Positions 25,578-33,615 of a stretch of DNA of 64,000 nt are shown here, one piece after another. A program made the translations under genes and the position numbers. This DNA comes from an uncultured Bacillota bacterium (GTDB lineage: Bacteria > Bacillota_I > Bacilli_A > Erysipelotrichales > Coprobacillaceae): the NCBI GenBank assembly GCA_949290865.1, contig CASETM010000100.1, positions 31,517-95,516 on the forward strand. Direction: 5' to 3'. Under the pieces are notes generated by a model. It searched no databases. It saw only the letters and a program-made list of their open reading frames with translations, and was not told the DNA's origin. Within the stretch, counting starts at the first letter, position 1. Each line of letters opens with the position of its first letter.

Positions 25578-26099
25578 ATGAAAAAACTATTAATTGTTAT
25601 TGATTATCAAAAAGATTTCGTAAATGGAAGTTTGGGATTCGATGATGCCAGAACGATCGATGATTATATAGCATCTCTGATCAGAACCTATCATGAAAAC
25701 AATGATGATGTTATTTTTACATTTGATACACATCAGGAAAATTATCTAGAAACCCAGGAAGGAAAGAATCTTCCTGTTGTTCATTGTCTTAAAAACAGCG
25801 ATGGCTGGCAGCTTTATGGCAAGGTCGCCCTGGAACTTCAGGAAACAGATCAGTGTTTTAACAAAAAAACTTTCGGTTCTTTAGACTTAGGAAACTATCT
25901 GCGCAACAAAATCTATCAAAGTATTACTTTTGTTGGAGTCGTTTCTGATATCTGTGTTATTTCAAATGCTATTATCTGCAAGGCAGCGTTGCCTGAAACA
26001 GATATTTATATCGATACCCATGGTGTTGCCAGCAATAATCAGGAAATGCAGAAAAAAGCTTTAGATATTCTGGAAAATCTTCAGTTTCATATCGTATAG
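25578..26099 (+). CDS. Isochorismatase/nicotinamidase-family cysteine hydrolase
   Basis: 173 residues. The triad of the family is visible: Asp9 (LLIVIDYQKDFV), a Lys at about 96-97 (CFNKKTFGS), and Cys126 in GVVSDICVISNAI. Nicotinamidase is a candidate, but pyrazinamidase/isochorismatase-like hydrolases cannot be separated by eye. SD GAGG precedes the ATG. It is a single gene transcribed from a promoter overlapping the metal-regulated arsR promoter. Confidence 0.85.
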   Translation: MKKLLIVIDYQKDFVNGSLGFDDARTIDDYIASLIRTYHENNDDVIFTFDTHQENYLETQEGKNLPVVHCLKNSDGWQLYGKVALELQETDQCFNKKTFGSLDLGNYLRNKIYQSITFVGVVSDICVISNAIICKAALPETDIYIDTHGVASNNQEMQKKALDILENLQFHIV

Positions 26100-26144
26100 C
26101 CATATCTGTAATAATTTTTTATTATATTGTTCATTGAATTATTA

Positions 26145-26173
26145 TTGACACTATTCATGAGTAAGCGTAAAAT
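26145..26173 (+). promoter_or_regulatory. ilvE promoter
   Basis: Consensus TTGACA (26145-26150), 17 bases, TAAAAT (26168-26173). RNA start near 26180, leader about 60 bases. Confidence 0.8.
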
Positions 26174-26241
26174 TGTTTTAAAGTAATTATTGATATGGTA
26201 TGCACGATATATATATCAAAAAAAGAAAGGAACTAAGAAAA

Positions 26242-27270
26242 ATGGCAAAAAAAGATATTGATTGGTCAAATATTGGTTTTGGTTATATTCCAACCGAAGC
26301 AAGATTTGTATCAAATTATAAAGATGGAGCATGGGATGAAGGGAAAATTACTGATGATGACAAAGTTGTTATCAACGAATGTGCCTGTGTTCTACAATAT
26401 GCACAAACATGCTTTGAAGGTCTGAAAGCATATACAACCGCTGATGGAAAAGTCGTATGTTTCCGTCCCGATTTAAATGCCAGTCGTATGGCCGATAGCT
26501 GTAGAAGACTGGAAATGCCTGTTTATCCAGAAGACAAATGGGTTGAAGCAATTGAAAAAGTCGTTAAAGCAAACATTGATTATGTTCCTCCATACGGTTC
26601 GGGAGCAACACTGTATATTCGTCCTTATATGTTTGGCACTGATCCAATTATTGGTGTCAAACCAGCAAATGAATATCAATTTAGAGTTTTTGTTACACCA
26701 GTTGGTCCATATTTTAAAGGTGGAGTCAAACCAATTACAATCAGGGTCTGTGATTATGACAGAGCTGCACCTCATGGTACTGGACATATTAAAGCTGGTT
26801 TGAATTATGCAATGAGTTTACATCCAATTATGGATGCACATCGCAATGGTTTCGATGAAAACATGTATCTTGATGCTGCAACAAGAACAAAAGTTGAAGA
26901 AACTGGTGGTGCCAATTTCATTTTCGTTACAAAAGATGGAAAAGTTGTTACTCCAAAATCTAACAGCATCTTACCTTCTATTACCAGACGATCATTAATG
27001 TATGTTGCTAAAGAGTATTTAGGTTTAGAAGTTGAAGAAAGAGAAGTTTATTTTGATGAAGTCAAAGACTTTGCTGAATGTGGTCTTTGCGGAACAGCTG
27101 CAGTTATTTCACCTGTTGGAAAAATCAATGATCATGGCAAAGAAATCTGCTTCCCTAGCGGTATGGAAGAAATGGGTCCTGTTACCAGAAAATTATACGA
27201 AACACTTACTGGAATTCAGATGGGAACAATTGAAGCACCCGAAGGCTGGATCAAAGTTATCAAAGAATAA
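26242..27270 (+). CDS. ilvE: Branched-chain amino acid aminotransferase
   Basis: 342-residue class IV PLP aminotransferase of the long (eukaryote-like/BCAT) group. Lysine for PLP lies in GHIKAGLNYAMS; ARPYMFGTDP-type segment (YIRPYMFGTDPIIGV), EETGGANFIFV and PSITRRSLMYVA are conserved. Interconverts Leu/Ile/Val and their keto acids using glutamate. The ATG at 26242 follows AAAGGA; an in-frame ATG 14 codons upstream lies ahead of that site. No other branched-chain genes are nearby, so it may serve salvage or catabolism. Confidence 0.93.
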   Translation: MAKKDIDWSNIGFGYIPTEARFVSNYKDGAWDEGKITDDDKVVINECACVLQYAQTCFEGLKAYTTADGKVVCFRPDLNASRMADSCRRLEMPVYPEDKWVEAIEKVVKANIDYVPPYGSGATLYIRPYMFGTDPIIGVKPANEYQFRVFVTPVGPYFKGGVKPITIRVCDYDRAAPHGTGHIKAGLNYAMSLHPIMDAHRNGFDENMYLDAATRTKVEETGGANFIFVTKDGKVVTPKSNSILPSITRRSLMYVAKEYLGLEVEEREVYFDEVKDFAECGLCGTAAVISPVGKINDHGKEICFPSGMEEMGPVTRKLYETLTGIQMGTIEAPEGWIKVIKE

Positions 27271-27276
27271 AAGAAA

Positions 27277-27340
27277 AGCCGTCAATCAAAGTAAAAAGTC
27301 CTATCATATAGGATTTTACTTAAGATTGCACGGTTTTTTT
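27277..27340. terminator. Long bidirectional terminator between ilvE and a small peptide gene
   Basis: An unusually long hairpin of about 64 nt: GCCGT/ACGGT, CAATC/GATTG, AAGTAAAA/TTTACTT and TCCTAT/ATAGGA arms pair in order with few bulges. T run TTTTTTT on the plus side and TTTTCTTTT on the minus side. It serves ilvE and the converging peptide gene whose stop codon it overlaps. Confidence 0.85.
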
Positions 27341-27488
27341 ATTGTATATTCTTATTGATAATATTATCTTTAGAAAACACATTTTTCTTAACGATCTTCT
27401 TTAACAGTCTGCCAATGAGTCTGGTGATTCTACCAATGATTTCAAATATTATCTTAAAATAAAACCATAATTTAAATAACTTATACAT
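27339..27488 (-). CDS. Small cationic amphipathic protein, 49 residues
   Basis: Not recognised. A GGGGGAG ribosome binding site lies 5 bases before the ATG; a TATAAT box lies further upstream after the citrate synthase terminator, and the stop codon abuts a terminator, so the unit is complete. The peptide has about 12 basic and 2 acidic residues. Its N-terminal half is aromatic and hydrophobic (KLFKLWFYFKIIFEII) and its middle is an amphipathic basic helix (RITRLIGRLLKKIVKK). Membrane association is likely. It could be a sporulation or toxin-type small protein, but there is no direct evidence for either. Confidence 0.6.
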   Translation of the reverse strand: MYKLFKLWFYFKIIFEIIGRITRLIGRLLKKIVKKNVFSKDNIINKNIQ

Positions 27489-27573
27489 ATTCACTCCCCC
27501 AGCCTGCTTTTCATGTTTCTATATATATTATAACTTATTTTAAACAGAGAAACTACTGAAAACAGATTTAATT

Positions 27574-27599
27574 AAAAATAGAAGTCAATCGACTTCTAT
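27574..27599 (-). terminator. Citrate synthase terminator
   Basis: ATAGAAGTC / GACTTCTAT stem, loop AATC, at 27578-27599, overlapping the stop codon, with a T run on the minus strand. Confidence 0.85.
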
Positions 27600-28930
27600 C
27601 TTTCATTTAGTTTAACATATTTTTTCTTGTCACCTACGTATTTACCTGCTGGACGAATGATCTTTCCTGAATATAATTTATTTTCTATATTATGTGCAAC
27701 CCATCCAACTGATCTGCCAATAACAAACAGCAGCGTATAAAGATCTTTAGGAATACCTAACATGTCATAAACCAGACCACTGTAGAAATCAACATTGGCA
27801 CAGACGTTGATTCCTTTTCTTTCCTTGATTTCCTGAATTGCCATTTTTTCAAAGCGATTATAGAATTCATATTCATCTAATCTGCCCTTTTCAATAGCCA
27901 GTTCTTTACACTTTTGCGATAAAATCACACATCGTGGATCGCTCAATGTATAAACTGCATGCCCAATTCCATAAATCAATCCAGTCTTATCATTAAAATC
28001 CTTATCCAGTATTTTTCTGATCAAAGTCAATATCTGATCATCAGTTGGTTTAAGACCGATTTCATCAATTGCTTTTTTCATCTGTTTAGCAACTGCCAGA
28101 TTAGCTCCACCATGTTTTGGTCCTTTCAGTGAACCAATTGCTCCTGCAAAGCATGAATAAATATCAGTTCCCGTCGATGACATAACAACGTTTGTAAAAG
28201 TAGAATTGTTTCCACCACCATGATCAGCATGCAGAACAAGACACATATCTAAGACCATCGCTTCCGTTTCGGTAAATTTCTGATCAATTCTCAGCATCTG
28301 CAGAATATTTTCAGCAATCGAATAATCTTCTCGAATCGGATGGATAAACAGGCTTTGTGTATCATAATAATGCACTTTGCTTCTATAGGCATAACAGACA
28401 ATTTCTGGTATTTTCGCAATCAGATCCAGACCTTTGTCCAATGTACCATCTGGTGAAACATCATCAGGATTATCATCGTATGTATATAACATCAATACTT
28501 CCTGCTGCAGCTTATTCATCATATTCTGCATTGGAAAAGACAGTAATCTGACATTCAGATAATTAATTGGCAATTCATAGCGATGTGCCAGATCCTTTTT
28601 AAATGATTCAAGCTCTTCCTTATTTGGAAGATAGCCAAATAAGATCAAAAAACAGGCTTCTTCAAACAGAAAACGATCTTTTGGATCATGACCAGAAATA
28701 AAATCAGAGACTTTGATTCCTCGATAATACAATTTCCCGTCGATATCGATTTTCTTCCCATTTTCTTTTTTATAACCTACGACATCTGAAATCTTTGTCA
28801 AACCAACCAAGACACCTGTACCGTCTTCATTTCGAAGTCCGTTTTTGACATCATATTTTTTGTATAGTTGATTGTCTATTTTATTGAGTGTTTGGCTTCT
28901 TTTAAAAACATAATTGATGAATTCACTCAT
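27596..28930 (-). CDS. Citrate synthase
   Basis: 444 residues, citrate/2-methylcitrate synthase family. Catalytic residues lie in LHADHGGGNNSTFTNVV (His), YGIGHAVYTLSDPR (His) and the C-terminal VDFYSGLVYDMLGIP (Asp). RGIKVSDFISG is the typical N-terminal lid. It condenses oxaloacetate and acetyl-CoA (or propionyl-CoA); no aconitase or isocitrate dehydrogenase is nearby, so an incomplete cycle for glutamate synthesis is likely. GGGGG ribosome binding site upstream. A palindrome at 28984-28997 lies next to its promoter. Confidence 0.92.
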   Translation of the reverse strand: MSEFINYVFKRSQTLNKIDNQLYKKYDVKNGLRNEDGTGVLVGLTKISDVVGYKKENGKKIDIDGKLYYRGIKVSDFISGHDPKDRFLFEEACFLILFGYLPNKEELESFKKDLAHRYELPINYLNVRLLSFPMQNMMNKLQQEVLMLYTYDDNPDDVSPDGTLDKGLDLIAKIPEIVCYAYRSKVHYYDTQSLFIHPIREDYSIAENILQMLRIDQKFTETEAMVLDMCLVLHADHGGGNNSTFTNVVMSSTGTDIYSCFAGAIGSLKGPKHGGANLAVAKQMKKAIDEIGLKPTDDQILTLIRKILDKDFNDKTGLIYGIGHAVYTLSDPRCVILSQKCKELAIEKGRLDEYEFYNRFEKMAIQEIKERKGINVCANVDFYSGLVYDMLGIPKDLYTLLFVIGRSVGWVAHNIENKLYSGKIIRPAGKYVGDKKKYVKLNER

Positions 28931-28983
28931 AAGTACACCCCCTAAAATATAAGTGATAAATATATCTTAACATATTTGAAAAC

Positions 28984-28997
28984 AATTGTATACAATT
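28984..28997. promoter_or_regulatory. Palindrome near the citrate synthase promoter
   Basis: Perfect 14-bp palindrome AATTGTATACAATT, about 55 bases before the citrate synthase start and next to its likely -35 region (TTGTTT). The TTGTATACAA core is like operators of GntR-family regulators. The regulator is not in the window. Confidence 0.45.
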
Positions 28998-29037
28998 TTT
29001 GTGCTTCAAGAATTTCTTATAAAACAGTTATATGACA

Positions 29038-29066
29038 TTGTCAAAGATGTAAAAGTACATTAAAAT
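29038..29066 (+). promoter_or_regulatory. Promoter of the P-type ATPase-SIR2 unit
   Basis: TTGTCA (29038-29043), 17 bases, TAAAAT (29061-29066). RNA start near 29073; AAAGGAGG follows at 29095-29102. Confidence 0.7.
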
Positions 29067-29107
29067 AGATGTAAGAGCGATATTTCACCTCTTAAAGGAG
29101 GACTACG

Positions 29108-31462
29108 ATGAAAATATTTGATCATGATTATACTGGTTTAACAACCGCTGAAGTCACTGAACGTAAACAGGAAAATAAAGTCAATATTGTAAAATCTGAA
29201 ATCACAAAAACCTATCAGGAAATATTTGTCAATAATATATTTACCTTTTTCAACCTGATCAATGTGATTTTATTGGCCTGCGTTTTCTTTGTCGGGTCAT
29301 ATCGAAATATGCTTTTTATCCTTGTTGTCATTTTTAATACATTAACAGGAATATATCAGGAAATCAAAGCAAAACTCACTCTCGATAAGCTTGCAATCCT
29401 TCACGATAATACAATCGAAGTTTTACGTAATAATGACATTGTTGAAATCAGTATCAGTGAAATTGTTCTCGATGATCTGCTGATTCTGGTTAATGGTGAT
29501 CAGATTCCGGCCGACAGCATTATGATCGAAGGTCAGCTAGAAGTGAATGAATCATTACTCACTGGTGAATCAGATGCCATTTTAAAAACAAAAAATGACC
29601 TTCTCTATTCTGGCAGTTATATTACTTCAGGAAAAGCGTTATGTAAAGTTATTCATGTCGGTCGTAACAATTATGTTCACCGTCTGATCGAAGAAGCGAA
29701 AAAAAGCAAAGAAAAAGAATCACAATTAAACATTGCCTTAAATAAAATCTTAAAAATCATTTCGATCATTATCGTACCATTGGCTATTCTGCTTTTTTTG
29801 AAAGAGTATTTTGTCGGAAAAGCTTTATTTGAAGATGCCGTTGTTTCAACTGTTGCTGCTGTTTTAGGTATGATTCCATCGGGTCTGGTGCTGTTAACTT
29901 CCATCGCACTGACATTAAGTATTATTCGTCTGGCTAAAAAACAGACCCTTGTTCAAGATCTCTTCTGCATTGAAACACTGGCAAGAGTTGATACAATCTG
30001 TTTAGATAAAACCGGTACTTTAACTGAAGGCAAGATGAAAGTTGAAAAAATGATTTCATTGAACGATGATCTTGATATTGAAAAAATGATAAGGAATATG
30101 AACTACTATCTTGATGATCAGAATGTCACTGCTTTGGCCCTGAATGAACGATTTCCAAAAAAGAACGACTATGAGCCATGGTTCCTGGTTCCCTTTTCTT
30201 CACAGCGAAAATACAGTGCGGTTTCTTTTCAGAATATGGGAACAGTTTATATCGGCGCACATCAGTTTCTATTTAAGGATGAAGACAAACATATCAAAAA
30301 TATCAGTGATCAATATACCAAAGATGGATATAGAGTTCTGGCTGTTGGCTTCAGTAGACAGATCTTGGATGACAATATCATCTTGAATGATATCGAATGC
30401 ATTGGTCTGATTATTTTGTCCGATATTATCAGAGCAGATGCCAGTGACACTCTGTCCTACTTTAAAAAACAGGGTACTGCCATTAAGATCATTTCTGGTG
30501 ATGATCCTATGACCGTTTCAGCCATTGCCAAACGTGTCGGCATCGAAGATCATCAGCAGTATATTGATGCCAGCACAATCAAAAGTGATGAAGAAATATA
30601 TGATGCAGTAAAAAAATATACGATTTTTGGACGCGTTTCTCCTGCACAGAAAAAACAAATGGTCCTGGCATTACAGAAACAGGAACATATTGTCGCAATG
30701 ACCGGTGATGGTGTAAACGATGTTCTTGCCTTGAAAAGCGCGGACTGTTCAATTGCCATGGCATCGGGAAGTGATGCTGCAAAAAATGCTGCCAATATTG
30801 TTTTGTTAGATAACAATTTTTCCGCCATGCCACATATTGTTCATGAAGGCAGACGTGTCATCAATAATATTACCGCGTCTTCTTCAATGTATCTGATCAA
30901 AACAATATTTTCGGTTCTACTGTCTGCTGGAATGATCCTCATTGGCTACGGATATCCTTTTGAACCGATTCAGCTGACAGTCATCAGTGCCTGCTGTGTA
31001 GGTATTCCAACATTCTTTTTAACATACGAACCAAACTTCAATCGCGTCAAAGGTGATTTCTTGAAAACCGTATTCAGAAACGCCTTCCCTTTTGCATTTA
31101 TGATTGCTGTTTCTGCAACTGCAATTGTTAATGGTGGCCGAGTTTTAGGATATGATTCAAAAATGCTCTATACAATCTGTGTTTTACTGACTTCATGGAG
31201 CTATTACAGTGGTTTAAAACATATTTATTCACCACTGACAACTTATCGTGCTGCTATTATTTATGTTATGCAGTTTGTTCTCTATATGTGTTTATATCTG
31301 GGACATCGTTTTTTAGATTTGGGAAACATTGATTATACAGGAGCAATTCTGTTAATGTTTATCGTTACTTTTTCCAAAGCGTTCTATCTGCTGGGATTCA
31401 GACTGTTTGACTTTCTGTATCGTCATTTATTTGTCAGAATCATTAATCGTATCAATATATAA
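29108..31462 (+). CDS. Cation-transporting P-type ATPase (P2-like, CtpE-type)
   Basis: 784 residues with N-terminal cation ATPase region, TGES loop (NESLLTGESDAI), phosphorylation site CLDKTGTLTEG, MTGDGVNDVLALKSADCSIAM, and about ten membrane helices. The fourth helix reads GMIPSGLVLLTSIAL where P2 calcium/magnesium pumps have PEGL; this is like the CtpE group. The transported ion (Ca, Mg or other) is inferred only loosely. It lacks heavy-metal CPC and HMA domains. SIR2-domain gene starts 21 bases after its stop and is probably co-transcribed. Confidence 0.88.
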   Translation: MKIFDHDYTGLTTAEVTERKQENKVNIVKSEITKTYQEIFVNNIFTFFNLINVILLACVFFVGSYRNMLFILVVIFNTLTGIYQEIKAKLTLDKLAILHDNTIEVLRNNDIVEISISEIVLDDLLILVNGDQIPADSIMIEGQLEVNESLLTGESDAILKTKNDLLYSGSYITSGKALCKVIHVGRNNYVHRLIEEAKKSKEKESQLNIALNKILKIISIIIVPLAILLFLKEYFVGKALFEDAVVSTVAAVLGMIPSGLVLLTSIALTLSIIRLAKKQTLVQDLFCIETLARVDTICLDKTGTLTEGKMKVEKMISLNDDLDIEKMIRNMNYYLDDQNVTALALNERFPKKNDYEPWFLVPFSSQRKYSAVSFQNMGTVYIGAHQFLFKDEDKHIKNISDQYTKDGYRVLAVGFSRQILDDNIILNDIECIGLIILSDIIRADASDTLSYFKKQGTAIKIISGDDPMTVSAIAKRVGIEDHQQYIDASTIKSDEEIYDAVKKYTIFGRVSPAQKKQMVLALQKQEHIVAMTGDGVNDVLALKSADCSIAMASGSDAAKNAANIVLLDNNFSAMPHIVHEGRRVINNITASSSMYLIKTIFSVLLSAGMILIGYGYPFEPIQLTVISACCVGIPTFFLTYEPNFNRVKGDFLKTVFRNAFPFAFMIAVSATAIVNGGRVLGYDSKMLYTICVLLTSWSYYSGLKHIYSPLTTYRAAIIYVMQFVLYMCLYLGHRFLDLGNIDYTGAILLMFIVTFSKAFYLLGFRLFDFLYRHLFVRIINRINI

Positions 31463-31482
31463 AAGCAAGGGAGATATGATCT

Positions 31483-32319
31483 ATGAAAAAGATTTTAATG
31501 GAAGTAAAAAAAGCCATGCAGGATCATAAGCTGGTCATCTTTGTCGGTGCTGGTGTATCAAAAAACTCACATGTTCCCACATGGGGACAGCTGGTGAGAA
31601 CTTATGCCAAAAAACTGAATTATAAGCATCAGGAGTTTCTGTCAACTGATGAATATATTAAGATACCACAGTATTTTTTCAGTCAGGATACATCCCCTGG
31701 CCACCAGGATTACTATCAGATTTTACGTGATGCTTTTCATGATAATTTTAAGCCGAATATTTTAAATGATCTCATTGTTTCCCTGAAGCCAGAACATATC
31801 ATCACAACCAATTATGACCATTTGCTTGATCATTATGACTATGATGTCATTACCAGTGACAGAGATCTGCTGAAAGCCAATTCTCATCATTATTTAATGA
31901 AAATGCATGGTGATATTGATGATATTGAACATGTTGTTTTCAAGGAAGATGATTACCTGCGTTTTTCACAGACACATATTCTGATGGAACTGTATATCAA
32001 ATCCTTGCTGATCGATCATATTTTTCTTTTTGTTGGCTATTCTTTAAATGACTATAATCTGAAAACCTTCTTAAGCTGGATCGAATATTTCGGACAGGAA
32101 AAAAAAGTTAAAGAAAACATGCACACCAATTATCTCATTACCAATGATATTTTGCCTGATCAGCATTATCTTTTTGCATATTATCAGCAAAAAAACATCC
32201 AGGTTATTGATTTAAATAACCTGGACGAAGATTTACTGATCCTTTCACGAGATGTTGCTCTCGAAGATGATATTGGAAAAAAGACATATATATGTCTTGA
32301 ATATTTAAAAAACTGTTAA
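31483..32319 (+). CDS. SIR2-like domain protein
   Basis: 278 residues. The SIR2 NAD-binding motifs are present in order: FVGAGVSKNSHVPTW (GAGVS 22-26), TTNYDHLLD (N110, D112), KMHGD with His142, and FVGYSLND. There is no zinc ribbon, so it belongs to the SIR2_2-type group used as NADase effectors in defence (as in Thoeris or DSR proteins) rather than to classical deacetylases. The C-terminal 60 residues are unassigned. It follows the P-type ATPase with 21 bases between and ends in a terminator. Role as a standalone defence or NAD-handling enzyme is inference. Confidence 0.85.
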   Translation: MKKILMEVKKAMQDHKLVIFVGAGVSKNSHVPTWGQLVRTYAKKLNYKHQEFLSTDEYIKIPQYFFSQDTSPGHQDYYQILRDAFHDNFKPNILNDLIVSLKPEHIITTNYDHLLDHYDYDVITSDRDLLKANSHHYLMKMHGDIDDIEHVVFKEDDYLRFSQTHILMELYIKSLLIDHIFLFVGYSLNDYNLKTFLSWIEYFGQEKKVKENMHTNYLITNDILPDQHYLFAYYQQKNIQVIDLNNLDEDLLILSRDVALEDDIGKKTYICLEYLKNC

Positions 32320-32323
32320 CCTT

Positions 32324-32353
32324 AAAACTAATCGGCATCGATTAGTTTTTTTT
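32324..32353 (+). terminator. SIR2 gene terminator
   Basis: Perfect 11-bp stem AAAACTAATCG / CGATTAGTTTT with loop GCAT and a following T run; also lies at the end of the converging HD gene. Confidence 0.85.
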
Positions 32354-33104
32354 CAATATAATTAATACATTGCTGTTCAATTTCATCCATCTGCTGCTGC
32401 AAACAACCCTGATATAAAAATCTTCTCATATTTTTTCTGACATAGTCTGTATATTTAAGATACTTGTAGCTTGATAAAAAATTGAGATCGAAGATAAACG
32501 CAAAATAAGAAACCCACATGTCCATTTCATTTTTTCGATCTGACTTAAGAATAAGCTGATGGTTTCTGATATTCTGCATAATCTGCTTACTTACAGTCTG
32601 TTTTAAAAAATCCTCTTGTGAAATATCAAATAAAGTTGTAATTGCTGCCTCATTTTTTACTCTGAAATTATCCAGCTTATCGCTGTCTCTGATAAGTCTG
32701 ACATGAAGATCAGTTCTTTTATCAGATACTGGTGGTACATTATAGAGAGAATGATAAAGTATAGCATAATAAATAAGCTGATCATACTGCCTGTCTTCAA
32801 CAAATTGATCGATCATTCTCTCCTTAAACAGAATCTCTACCCCCAGTTTGGCATGATCGATATTCTCATCAGAAAAACTATGGAATCGTTTTAGCTGTTC
32901 AAATCTGCCAATATCATGCAACAGAGCTATAACCAAAGCCAATTGTGTATCTTCATAACTGATGTTTTCATGCTGGCACAGGTATTTCGTGATTTCAACG
33001 ACCTGATATGTATGGATCAGCTTTAATTTTATTTTGTCATCGTTTAAATCAAATTTCTGAATATACTTTTGAAAAACTCTTTTTGTATTTTCTATATCTA
33101 ACAT
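32328..33104 (-). CDS. HD-domain phosphohydrolase
   Basis: About 258 residues. HD-superfamily metal ligands: His in KLIHTYQVVEI, HD in LLHDIGRFEQ, and the final Asp in RDSDKLDNF. His-rich YYAILYHSLYN also fits. Substrate unknown; such proteins hydrolyse nucleotides or phosphodiesters. The ATG at 33102-33104 after GGAGG is preferred to an upstream in-frame ATG that overlaps that site. It converges with the SIR2 gene. Confidence 0.85.
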   Translation of the reverse strand: MLDIENTKRVFQKYIQKFDLNDDKIKLKLIHTYQVVEITKYLCQHENISYEDTQLALVIALLHDIGRFEQLKRFHSFSDENIDHAKLGVEILFKERMIDQFVEDRQYDQLIYYAILYHSLYNVPPVSDKRTDLHVRLIRDSDKLDNFRVKNEAAITTLFDISQEDFLKQTVSKQIMQNIRNHQLILKSDRKNEMDMWVSYFAFIFDLNFLSSYKYLKYTDYVRKNMRRFLYQGCLQQQMDEIEQQCINYIEKKLIDAD

Positions 33105-33153
33105 CTTGACCTCCATTTTCTAAAAACGTTATACTATATACACGAGGTAAACT

Positions 33154-33597
33154 ATGGATAACTTAATTTATGAACAATACAGCAGCCTATTAGACTGCAA
33201 TGAAGATGAAATAACTATTCTCGCCAATTCCAGTGCCTTTATCATGCAAAATTTTGATGATATTTCTTGGGCTGGCTTCTATCTGTGTAAAAACAATGAA
33301 CTGGTACTGGGACCTTTTCAGGGAAAAGTTGCGTGTACCAATATTCCTCTTAATCAAGGAGTCTGTGGTCAAAGCGCAGCACAAAGACAAACTATCATCG
33401 TTGACAATGTTCATGAGTTTGCTGGTCATATTGCCTGTGACAGTGCCAGCAACAGTGAACTGGTCATTCCCATTATCAAAAACAACATGCTTTATGGTGT
33501 TCTCGATCTGGATTCAACATCTTTTTCCCGCTTCACTGAAACAGATCAGATCATTTTTGAAAAAATTGTTGATATTTTAAAAGATCATTTAAAATAA
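33154..33597 (+). CDS. msrC: Free methionine-R-sulfoxide reductase (GAF domain)
   Basis: 147-residue GAF protein of the fRMsr (YebR) family. SWAGFYL, LVLGPFQGKVACTNI, QGVCGQSA and HIACDSASNSELVIPI are signature segments with the three Cys (in KVACT, GVCG, HIACD). Reduces free methionine-R-sulfoxide using thioredoxin. Divergent from the HD gene and convergent with the GTPase-NYN gene, sharing a terminator at 33579-33615. Confidence 0.93.
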   Translation: MDNLIYEQYSSLLDCNEDEITILANSSAFIMQNFDDISWAGFYLCKNNELVLGPFQGKVACTNIPLNQGVCGQSAAQRQTIIVDNVHEFAGHIACDSASNSELVIPIIKNNMLYGVLDLDSTSFSRFTETDQIIFEKIVDILKDHLK

Positions 33598-33615
33598 ATT
33601 AATGATCTTTTTTTA
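33579..33615. terminator. Terminator between msrC and the GTPase-NYN gene
   Basis: AAAAGATCATT / AATGATCTTTT stem (33579-33589, 33601-33611) with an 11-base loop and T run on the plus strand; A-rich flank serves the minus gene as well. Confidence 0.8.
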
